DNA of 24,733 nucleotides from a virus: positions 1-24,733 of the IMG/VR virus record IMGVR_UViG_3300009159_000299; one strand, 5' to 3'. The position numbers were made by a program, and so were the translations under genes. The notes under the pieces were generated by a model that saw nothing but the letters and a program-made list of their open reading frames with translations, ran no database searches and was not told the DNA's origin. The stretch's first letter is position 1. Each line of letters begins with the position of its first letter. Shown here piece after piece: positions 13,253 through 18,511 of the stretch.

Positions 13253-13281
13253 TTGACAAACAAATTAAAGTACGATACAAT
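13253..13281 (+). promoter_or_regulatory. Early promoter 3, DNA metabolism operon
   Basis: TTGACA (13253-13258), 17-nt spacer ending TACGA, TACAAT (13276-13281). The leader again carries TTAAACGGG before the first gene. TACGATACAAT is identical in early promoter 1. Confidence 0.82.
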
Positions 13282-13316
13282 ACTTATGTAATATAAATTA
13301 AACGGGAGAAAACAAT

Positions 13317-13535
13317 ATGAAATGTACCCATCCATATTTAATCAAGGTCGATGATTTTGTTGGAGAATATATGCACCCAGTTGAGTGTGAAGAGTGTAGT
13401 CAGATAATTGAGTGTCCGCACCTAGAGATAGATAATGCCGATGATTTCAATCAACCGACCTGCATAGATTGCTTGGCATGCGGAATAGATGTATTAGAAC
13501 CTATTGAATATGATAAATATCAGGAGAAGCTATGA
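13317..13535 (+). CDS. Cys-rich, probably zinc-binding small protein
   Basis: It encodes 72 residues with eight Cys. They include the pairs CEEC (about 24-27) and CIDC followed by CLAC-like spacing (about 49-55), which could coordinate zinc. The protein is acidic. It is the first gene of the DNA metabolism operon, with a GGGAGA ribosome binding site. Its stop overlaps the next ATG (ATGA). No specific family recognised. Confidence 0.75.
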   Translation: MKCTHPYLIKVDDFVGEYMHPVECEECSQIIECPHLEIDNADDFNQPTCIDCLACGIDVLEPIEYDKYQEKL

Positions 13536-13777
13536 AAAATTACGACAACCTAATGATAATAGTGAAAAAAGTAGAAAGAGATTTGTTTGGAATAGCAGAC
13601 CTTAACATAGAACAGAAACAAGGTTTGATAAATATTTTAGAAAATGTACGCATAGTGCGGGATAGATTGCAAATGTTAATAGATGACCAAGAAGCAGAAA
13701 CACAATCAATGATTGAGGAGTTTAAGAATATTGAAAAGTTAAATGACAAATTGGGAAAAATGTTAAATGATAAATAG
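13532..13777 (+). CDS. Small coiled-coil protein, unknown
   Basis: It encodes 81 residues, almost fully helical with heptad-like spacing (NYDNLMIIVKKVERDLFGIA, then LENVRIVRDRLQMLIDDQEA). It is coupled by ATGA to the preceding gene and overlaps the nuclease start by 11 nt. It might be an accessory subunit of the nuclease downstream; there is no direct evidence. Confidence 0.72.
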   Translation: MKNYDNLMIIVKKVERDLFGIADLNIEQKQGLINILENVRIVRDRLQMLIDDQEAETQSMIEEFKNIEKLNDKLGKMLNDK

Positions 13778-14528
13778 CAAATTAAACACTGGATTACAAT
13801 CTGAGATTGTAGCTACAATACGCAAAGAGTATGAGGAAAAGTCAGCCCTGCACGAGCCTAGCGGTAAACTATCTGCTGGTCAATTAGGCAAACCATTACT
13901 TGAACAAGTGCTGAAAGTAATTGGTGTGCCACAAAAACCACAGGAAGATTACACCTTAGGATTGTTTCGCAGAGGTGATAGTGTAGAACAAAACATCATT
14001 GAACTACTTAACCCCGACAAAGTGCAAAAACCAGTTGAGTATCGTAATTGTGTAGGAGTAATAGATGCCATAAAGAACAACAATATTTATGAAGTTAAAT
14101 CTATCAAAAACTCACAATTTCAATACCTCGACCCTACAAACGAAAGTAGACGCAGAGTTGGTGGCGAGTTAGTACCCATATATGGTGGTGTAAAGTACGC
14201 ACACGCCCTCCAGGGCGGTTTATATGCCCTAGCCGAGGGTAAGGACGAGTTTACTATAATCTATGCGTCAGCAGACGATTTACGCACCATACCCCACACA
14301 GTCAAAACAGAGGATGTCAAAGATGAAATAGAAAATATCATTGACGAAGTAGATAAAGCGTTAAAACTTAAAGTATTACCAAAATGGATTGCTCGTGAAT
14401 CGTGGCAAGAAAAATACCCACAATACTCAAGCTATCCAGATTGGATTAGTTTAGACCCAGAACTAGCTATGACAAAACTTAAAAACCAATACCCAGATAG
14501 TTATAAGAAACTAACAGGAGGAAAGTAA
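13767..14528 (+). CDS. RecB/Cas4-like PD-(D/E)XK nuclease
   Basis: This 253-residue protein resembles phage exonucleases of the RecB family. An N-terminal FRRGDSVEQNI motif (about 68-77) is followed by GVID (Asp100), then EVK (Glu109, Lys111), the PD-(D/E)XK active-site set. AHALQGGLYAL supplies the QxxxY motif (Gln149, Tyr153). It probably resects or processes DNA ends for recombination-dependent replication, together with the SSB-like and RusA proteins in the same operon. No Cys cluster for an Fe-S centre is visible, which argues against a true Cas4 or AddB. It has only a weak ribosome binding site, so coupling to the previous gene is likely. Confidence 0.82.
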   Translation: MINSKLNTGLQSEIVATIRKEYEEKSALHEPSGKLSAGQLGKPLLEQVLKVIGVPQKPQEDYTLGLFRRGDSVEQNIIELLNPDKVQKPVEYRNCVGVIDAIKNNNIYEVKSIKNSQFQYLDPTNESRRRVGGELVPIYGGVKYAHALQGGLYALAEGKDEFTIIYASADDLRTIPHTVKTEDVKDEIENIIDEVDKALKLKVLPKWIARESWQEKYPQYSSYPDWISLDPELAMTKLKNQYPDSYKKLTGGK

Positions 14529-14635
14529 TGGAAAAATTAATGAATATATTGGAGTTTGTAGGAATAACAATAGCATGGTCAGCAATCACAATGGTTGTTA
14601 TAACATCAGCACTTCAAATATCGAAAGGATTGTAA
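14528..14635 (+). CDS. Very small single-pass membrane protein
   Basis: It encodes 35 residues with one hydrophobic helix (about 9-29, FVGITIAWSAITMVVITSAL). A strong GGAGG ribosome binding site precedes the ATG, which overlaps the nuclease stop (TAATG). Its own TAA overlaps the next ATG. The excellent initiation signals make it a convincing gene despite its size. Function unknown. Confidence 0.68.
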   Translation: MEKLMNILEFVGITIAWSAITMVVITSALQISKGL

Positions 14636-14961
14636 TGCTACATGACAAAGTCAGAGTAATCTTAAGAGATAAACCAAAAACTCGTAATTCAGACCAAGAA
14701 CTAGTATTAGAAGTATGGAAACAATTCGGATTGTATTTAAGCAATTCACAACGAGCAAAGTTTTTAGAGATACCAACTTCAGATACCATTACCAGAGTCA
14801 GGCGTAAAATACAGGAAGGAGGTGAGTATCAGGCAACCGAGAATATAAAAAAGTTTAGAAAGGTAAAGAGTATGATTGTACAACAAAACATACCTAAAGC
14901 CAAAGAAGTAGATAAGTTATTTGACGATACTGATTTTACAATAAAAAAGTATTGGAATTAA
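14635..14961 (+). CDS. Conserved phage protein with HTH-like region
   Basis: It encodes 108 residues beginning MLHDKVRVILRDKPKTRNSD. I chose the ATG at 14635 because it overlaps the previous stop and follows AAAGGA. The layout 'L---p-tRNSD--L---vW---g' followed by 'pTSDTITRVRRKIQEGGEY' matches a recurrent phage family near replication genes, whose role is unknown. The second segment looks like a DNA-recognition helix region. Confidence 0.78.
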   Translation: MLHDKVRVILRDKPKTRNSDQELVLEVWKQFGLYLSNSQRAKFLEIPTSDTITRVRRKIQEGGEYQATENIKKFRKVKSMIVQQNIPKAKEVDKLFDDTDFTIKKYWN

Positions 14962-14973
14962 AGAAAGGAAAAT

Positions 14974-15369
14974 ATGGAAAAAGAATATACAAAATTAAGC
15001 AACCTAGTAAACGGAACTTTTACAATCAATAAGTTCTTCGGTTACAAATGGAAAAAGTGGGATGACGATAACAAGAAAATGCTTGTATCAGATAGCTGGC
15101 AAAAAGACTATCGTAAGTCCTATTCAGCAGAAACCGACAAAGGTTTGCTAGACCTATCATCTAGTCAAGTAGGAGTATTGTTAGAAACTATCTGTAAAAA
15201 TGGTCAATCAGATTTAGTAGGCAGAACTTTTCAAGTAAAGTCTAATGGTAAAACTGGTATGGACATCAGATACTTTTTTAATGCAGTACAAGTCATCTTA
15301 CCAGCTCCGACAGTACAACCAGAGTTTTCTATGACTGATGAAATTAATCTTGACGATGTGCCCTTTTAA
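14974..15369 (+). CDS. SSB-like single-stranded DNA-binding protein
   Basis: This 131-residue protein is likely to coat single-stranded DNA. The body is beta-rich with aromatic positions (FGYKWKKWDDDN, MDIRYFFNAVQVI) as in OB-fold binding proteins. It ends in an acidic, hydrophobic tip (TDEINLDDVPF) very like the DDxPF tail through which SSBs recruit partners. It lies between a helical protein and the recombination-type genes. It is not close to bacterial SSB in sequence, so it could belong to a separate phage OB-fold family. AAAGGA ribosome binding site. Confidence 0.62.
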   Translation: MEKEYTKLSNLVNGTFTINKFFGYKWKKWDDDNKKMLVSDSWQKDYRKSYSAETDKGLLDLSSSQVGVLLETICKNGQSDLVGRTFQVKSNGKTGMDIRYFFNAVQVILPAPTVQPEFSMTDEINLDDVPF

Positions 15370-15737
15370 TGAAGGTTGAAGACGCAATTAAAGGAATAGT
15401 TGCTTATCGTAAGTTAATACACGAAGAAAACTATTGGAACAACCCAGAACGGTTAAGTGATGTGATGGCAAAATTAGCAGTTTACAACGCTTACCTAGCA
15501 GATAACATTGCTACTTTCCACAAACAAGCAACGGAAAAACAATCAGTAGTATTTATGGAAGCTCGCAAAGAAGTTGGAGTAACAGAGGCTGAACGAATAT
15601 CCAGATTTAAATCATTAAACGAAAGAGAGACATACGAAAAATGCAAATACATTTACACAGCAACGGGGAATCTGATAACAGTGTTACAGTCAAGGTTGAA
15701 AGTGATAGAACAGCAACGCAAGGACGAAAGTCTATAA
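15369..15737 (+). CDS. Helical protein in the recombination operon, unknown
   Basis: It encodes 122 residues, almost all alpha-helical, with a C-terminal ERETYEKCKYIYTATGNLI then LQSRLKVIEQQ segment. Similar small helical proteins occur beside SSB and nuclease genes in many phages, without an assigned activity. It is coupled to the SSB-like gene by TAATG. The gene's last 97 nt are also read in another frame by the next gene. Confidence 0.75.
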   Translation: MKVEDAIKGIVAYRKLIHEENYWNNPERLSDVMAKLAVYNAYLADNIATFHKQATEKQSVVFMEARKEVGVTEAERISRFKSLNERETYEKCKYIYTATGNLITVLQSRLKVIEQQRKDESL

Positions 15738-15910
15738 AACGCAACCCAGAACAATACAAGAAAGCTGTTGATACGACCAGGGCAAGACACGGAGAAGATT
15801 TTTATAGTAGGATAGCGAAACATGATAACCAATGGCTCAAGGGTAATTCGGACGCTATGCGTGAATTAGTTAATAAAAGATGGGCTAAACAAAGAAAGGG
15901 AAATAAGTAA
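15641..15910 (+). CDS. Small basic KGG-like protein, overlaps previous gene
   Basis: It encodes 89 residues. The region YKKAVDTTRARHGEDFYSRI is closely similar to NKAKYGEDFYKRIGATGGAK in the next gene, so the two are related. The basic C-terminus ends VNKRWAKQRKGNK. The only in-frame start is the ATG at 15641, 97 nt inside the upstream gene, with no good ribosome binding site. The first 30 residues may therefore have been added by overprinting. Its stop overlaps the next ATG. Confidence 0.6.
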   Translation: MQIHLHSNGESDNSVTVKVESDRTATQGRKSIKRNPEQYKKAVDTTRARHGEDFYSRIAKHDNQWLKGNSDAMRELVNKRWAKQRKGNK

Positions 15911-16185
15911 TGCCAGCAACAAGAGAAGGTGGAATCAAAGCCGCAATAACAAACAAAGCTAAGTATGGAGAAGATTTTTACAAGCGTATTGGTGCAACAG
16001 GTGGAGCTAAAAGTAGGGGTGGTGGGTTCGCATACGACCACGAATTAGCACGATTAGCAGGTAGACTTGGTGGTTTAAAATCACGCAAATATGGCACTGG
16101 TAAAGAACTAGACAAAAATGTTCTTAAAGAAGCCAAACAAGATGTCAAATATTACAAAATAATTAAATTAAACCAAGGAGAATAA
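15910..16185 (+). CDS. KGG-repeat type small basic protein
   Basis: It encodes 91 residues with the motifs GGIKAAITNKAKYGEDFYKR, GATGGAKSRGGGFA and AGRLGGLKSRKYG. These are typical of phage proteins with KGG or general-stress-B-like glycine repeats. Such proteins are common in phages, of unknown role, possibly binding nucleic acids through their basic glycine-rich loops. It is coupled to the related gene just upstream. Confidence 0.75.
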   Translation: MPATREGGIKAAITNKAKYGEDFYKRIGATGGAKSRGGGFAYDHELARLAGRLGGLKSRKYGTGKELDKNVLKEAKQDVKYYKIIKLNQGE

Positions 16186-16186
16186 A

Positions 16187-16357
16187 ATGAGATTAGCAGT
16201 TTTAATATCAGGTTACATAGTATTGGCTTTGTGCGTAACAACAGTAATGAACTTAATAGCAGAAAATGACCCTAGTACAGGAATTACTCTTGTAGGATTG
16301 GTAATGCTTGCAACACCAATTATACTTGGTGTAATTTACGCACATCGAAATAAATAA
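16187..16357 (+). CDS. Small two-helix membrane protein
   Basis: It encodes 56 residues with hydrophobic helices at about 3-25 (LAVLISGYIVLALCVTTVMN) and 33-53 (ITLVGLVMLATPIILGVIYA), and a short basic tail HRNK. GGAG ribosome binding site. It could be an early membrane modifier; a holin seems less likely because the lysis genes lie elsewhere on the other strand. Confidence 0.7.
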   Translation: MRLAVLISGYIVLALCVTTVMNLIAENDPSTGITLVGLVMLATPIILGVIYAHRNK

Positions 16358-16361
16358 ACAA

Positions 16362-16419
16362 GTCGGTGCCTCTGTCAATAGGTTAAATGGTTACAATGTA
16401 TCAAGTAACAGCAGCCGAC
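16362..16419 (+). promoter_or_regulatory. Structured RNA element between two membrane protein genes
   Basis: An outer stem pairs GTCGG (16362-16366) with CCGAC (16415-16419), extendable by a wobble pair. An inner hairpin pairs GTTAC (16390-16394) with GTAAC (16405-16409). The 88-nt gap is unusual in an operon where most genes overlap. It may be a processing site or a cis-regulatory RNA for the next gene. Confidence 0.4.
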
Positions 16420-16445
16420 ACTGAAATAATAAAAAGGAGGGTGAA

Positions 16446-16598
16446 GTGTATAAAACAATATGGATAACAATAGCAATACTAGCAGTGGTTACATTACTAT
16501 GGTTCTGCTGGTTAGTCTTTCAACTATCTGATTTGGTAACGTGCAGCAATATGCCGTTCAATGAGCTAACAGCACACTGTGTTAAGATACTTCGATGA
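16446..16598 (+). CDS. Small membrane protein with GTG start
   Basis: It encodes 50 residues: a hydrophobic helix at about 5-27 (IWITIAILAVVTLLWFCWLV), then a polar tail with two Cys (about 33 and 45). The GTG at 16446 follows a strong GGAGG by 5 nt, and the TGA overlaps the next ATG. No family recognised. Confidence 0.68.
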   Translation: MYKTIWITIAILAVVTLLWFCWLVFQLSDLVTCSNMPFNELTAHCVKILR

Positions 16599-16930
16599 GA
16601 GTTTTTGCAACAGGTGGAACAAGAGATGACGATACGCACAAACTAGACTACGAGGGTTTTTTATCGCCAGAAGTGTTAAAACGTTTTGCTGAATATATGA
16701 ACAGCAACAGAGTACAAGCCGATGGAGCTTTGAGAGATTCAGATAACTGGCAGAAGGGTATGCCTAAAGACGCCTATATGAAATCGGGTTGGCGGCACTT
16801 CCTGGATTGGTGGTCCTTGCATAGAAATATAGACAACAAAGTTGAGTTAGAAGACGCAATTTGTGCAGTTATATTCAACGCTCAGGGCTACCTATACGAA
16901 CTATTACAGGAGAAAAAAGATGGCAAGTAA
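16595..16930 (+). CDS. dATP/dGTP diphosphohydrolase-like protein (DUF5664)
   Basis: It encodes 111 residues. The order matches the dATP/dGTP diphosphohydrolase N-terminal family: a Gly/Asp-rich start (GGTRDDDTHKLDYEGFLSPE), then LKRFAEYMNSN, then DNWQKGMP, then SGWRHFLDWW and ELEDAICAVIFNAQGYLYEL. The conserved pieces are W-kG-p, -RHl- and the ED-A---wN-ah helix. Family members may cleave dNTPs, and related MazG-type enzymes clear dATP in phages that replace adenine. No PurZ-like synthetase lies in this window, so here it may simply adjust nucleotide pools. Confidence 0.7.
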   Translation: MRVFATGGTRDDDTHKLDYEGFLSPEVLKRFAEYMNSNRVQADGALRDSDNWQKGMPKDAYMKSGWRHFLDWWSLHRNIDNKVELEDAICAVIFNAQGYLYELLQEKKDGK

Positions 16931-17066
16931 AACTAACAAGGTACATATTAAAAAAGATATGACAAACATCAAGTGGGTGAAAAAAGCTCAGATGTGGTCG
17001 AAAACGGTAGTCAAAGAGGGCAAGCAGACTATTGAGTGGAGTCAGGAAAAACCAAATGATAAGTAA
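16920..17066 (+). CDS. Small basic protein, unknown
   Basis: It encodes 48 residues (MASKTNKVHIKKDMTNIKWV, then VKEGKQTIEWSQEKPNDK). I chose the ATG at 16920, inside the end of the previous gene, because AGGAG lies just upstream; a longer frame from 16863 has no such signal. The two short strand-like segments and the basic charge suggest a tiny nucleic-acid binder. Not recognised. Confidence 0.62.
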   Translation: MASKTNKVHIKKDMTNIKWVKKAQMWSKTVVKEGKQTIEWSQEKPNDK

Positions 17067-17220
17067 GCTACCCTACCCCAGGGTTCGCAAGATACACATC
17101 TTTAAGACCAACAAAAGGATTAAGCCGAGTCCGTTGGTTATAAACCTATCCCCCGAAGCAATCAAGTGGAAAGTATTAAATAAGATTCTAATTAAAAGAA
17201 TAAAAGAATATGAAGTTTAG
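17056..17220 (+). CDS. Small basic protein before the resolvase, unknown
   Basis: It encodes 54 residues, strongly basic (MISKLPYPRVRKIHIFKTNK, then WKVLNKILIKRIKEYEV). I used the ATG at 17056 with AGGAAA upstream rather than a TTG at 17032. It overlaps both neighbours by about 11 nt. Function unknown. Confidence 0.6.
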   Translation: MISKLPYPRVRKIHIFKTNKRIKPSPLVINLSPEAIKWKVLNKILIKRIKEYEV

Positions 17221-17566
17221 AATTGAAGGACTACCACCTAGCCCTAATCAAATAGGGCGGTCGCACTGGGCCGTACAGGCTAAAATAAAAAAAGAATGGC
17301 AAGATAAGGTGGGGTGGTTAGCTAAAGCTAATCGCCCCTCCAAGCCATTTAATAAAGCTCATATATCATTTACTATCTGTACTGGCGATAAACGCAGACA
17401 CGACCCAGATAACCTTAACTGGGCTGTTACTAAACCAACACTGGATGGATTAAAGGGTATTGTTATTGAAGATGATTCAATCGATAATATTACTCTTGAA
17501 TACAAATATACTAGAGTAGGAAAGAGAGGGTTTGATGTCGAAGTTACAGAAGTGGTTAAAGTTTAG
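17210..17566 (+). CDS. rusA: RusA-family Holliday junction resolvase
   Basis: This 118-residue endonuclease would resolve branched DNA before packaging. The family pattern is clear: GLPPSPNQIGRSHWA near the start, then KRRHDPDNLNWAV with Asp65, Asp67 and Asn68, KPTLDGL with Asp79, and IEDDSI with Asp88-89. These acidic residues bind the metal ions, and the length is the usual one for RusA. It is the penultimate gene of the operon and overlaps both neighbours, consistent with late use of recombination products. Confidence 0.9.
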   Translation: MKFRIEGLPPSPNQIGRSHWAVQAKIKKEWQDKVGWLAKANRPSKPFNKAHISFTICTGDKRRHDPDNLNWAVTKPTLDGLKGIVIEDDSIDNITLEYKYTRVGKRGFDVEVTEVVKV

Positions 17567-17759
17567 AAAGTCTTTTCTTAAAGACAAGAAAAACTTTGAA
17601 GGTTATTATATTTGTGAGAAGTGTGGCAGGTGGGTAGAAAACATTGAAGTTGACCATATAATAAAACGCAGCATTGCACCCGATAGAGTCTTTGATGAAA
17701 CCAATTTAAGATTGCTTTGTAATAGTTGCCACAGGTCAGTCAATCCTGATTATAATTAA
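17535..17759 (+). CDS. HNH endonuclease
   Basis: It encodes 74 residues. The treble-clef HNH core is complete: CEKC (27, 30), VDHI (Asp40-His41), Asn57 in ETNLRLL, and CNSCH (62, 65, 66). Small HNH proteins of this kind in phages often assist terminase in cleaving packaging sites, or act as free-standing nickases. Here the gene ends the early operon, far from terminase. I took the ATG at 17535, preceded by GAGAGGG, over a TTG one codon before. Confidence 0.88.
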   Translation: MSKLQKWLKFRKSFLKDKKNFEGYYICEKCGRWVENIEVDHIIKRSIAPDRVFDETNLRLLCNSCHRSVNPDYN

Positions 17760-17853
17760 AATACGCACTTCCTAGAGTGCGTCAAAATAGTCTAAATCAT
17801 ATATTAGGTAGGTTGTATTCTAATGTTAGAAAAAGATACTATGCTAGGACATT
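17757..17853 (-). ncRNA. Possible small RNA 3, about 95 nt
   Basis: On the minus strand an extended -10 (TGTTATAAT, TATAAT 17865-17860) follows directly on a terminator T-tract and predicts a start at 17853. An ATG at 17852 is followed by only one codon and a stop. The RNA would contain TTCTA/TAGAA (loop ACAT) and end at the 7-bp hairpin ACGCACT/AGTGCGT (17782-17763), followed by ATTTTAATT. The U-tract is weak, so the 3' end is uncertain. Confidence 0.33.
17763..17782 (+). terminator. Hairpin just after the HNH gene
   Basis: A perfect 7-bp stem ACGCACT/AGTGCGT with a 6-nt loop. On the plus strand no T-run follows, so it is a weak terminator or an mRNA 3'-end protector. On the minus strand it has an ATTTT tail. 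Confidence 0.4.
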
Positions 17854-17869
17854 AATAAAATTATAACAT

Positions 17870-17903
17870 AAAAACCCCCAGCCGTAATAGCTAGGGGGTT
17901 TTT
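17870..17903. terminator. Bidirectional terminator between convergent operons
   Basis: AAAAACCCCC and GGGGGTTTTT flank a short AGC/GCT-stabilised loop. Both strands give a GC stem followed by five T, so it stops the early plus-strand transcript and the minus-strand transcript ending at 17906. Confidence 0.88.
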
Positions 17904-17905
17904 GA

Positions 17906-18352
17906 TTACTCGAACCAATTCGTATCATCGGTTGTTTCAAGTAGGTAGCCAAAGAATAGTACATCGGCTTCTTCCATTTTAGAAAGTTCCCGATATTCCA
18001 TAAACTCTGGATAGGTTTCGTGAAAGGCCTTAATGACATGCTTTGGTGGAAGCCCTGAGAGAACAATGACATCTATATCGTTGGCTCTGGCCCACTGAAG
18101 TTCCCAGTCAAGCCGTTCAATGAGGTAAAACCCCTGCCTAAAATCGCACTCACCGCAGTCTGATACAGCAACTGAGTACCAAGCGAAGTCAACCCACCAA
18201 TAGTATGTTGTATTGTCTGGGGTATAGAACACAAGTCTGCCACAATTTCGGCAGGTGATTTGATTAGTTTCAGGTGGCACTTCATCTTCCTCCTCGTATT
18301 GGATTATTTCTAGGTTGAAATAAGCCAGGATTGAATTGACTAAAAACCACAC
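17906..18352 (-). CDS. Zn-ribbon domain protein, unknown
   Basis: It encodes 148 residues. A hydrophobic start (MWFLVNSILAYFNL) and an acidic linker precede CRNC (about 34-37) and CGEC (about 66-69), the two knuckles of a zinc ribbon. A C-terminal alpha/beta part contains NDIDVIVLSGLPPKHVIKAF and EADVLFFGYLL. The start is GTG with a GAAGGG ribosome binding site. It ends at the bidirectional terminator. I do not recognise the family. Confidence 0.72.
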   Translation of the reverse strand: MWFLVNSILAYFNLEIIQYEEEDEVPPETNQITCRNCGRLVFYTPDNTTYYWWVDFAWYSVAVSDCGECDFRQGFYLIERLDWELQWARANDIDVIVLSGLPPKHVIKAFHETYPEFMEYRELSKMEEADVLFFGYLLETTDDTNWFE

Positions 18353-18395
18353 ATTATTCCCTTCTGTTTGTAAAGACGGCTTTTTAAGGTACTAG

Positions 18396-18476
18396 GCGGA
18401 CTGGCAAGAGTTGCACTTGCTACTATGCGAGAGGACGATTATTCTAACGCATCGTGTTCTATTACACCACAGCCCG
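18396..18476 (-). ncRNA. tRNA-like RNA with enlarged anticodon loop
   Basis: Read on the minus strand the parts fall in tRNA order with exact spacing. The acceptor stem is CGGGCTG/CAGTCCG (7 bp, one G-U), then TG, then D stem GTGT/ACAC with a 6-nt loop. Next come G26, anticodon stem ATGCG/CGCAT, a 4-nt variable loop, and T stem GCAAG/CTTGC with 7-nt loop TGCAACT, then one discriminator base. The anticodon loop is 18 nt instead of 7. The D loop lacks GG and the T loop has G at the usual position 55. No CCA is encoded. It may be a tRNA-like regulatory RNA or a decayed tRNA. Confidence 0.45.
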
Positions 18477-18511
18477 ATGAGGTGGCTAGTTTGAATACAT
18501 AGCCAGGTATT

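Noticed and set aside
13767-14528. Cas4 or anti-CRISPR-related assignment for the nuclease
   Set aside because: No Fe-S cysteine cluster is present and the context is phage recombination genes, so a RecB-like phage nuclease is preferred.
18073-18285. Minus-strand frame inside the Zn-ribbon gene, with another at 17839-18072
   Set aside because: Both are alternate frames of the gene at 17906-18352, which has the Cys pairs and the better start.
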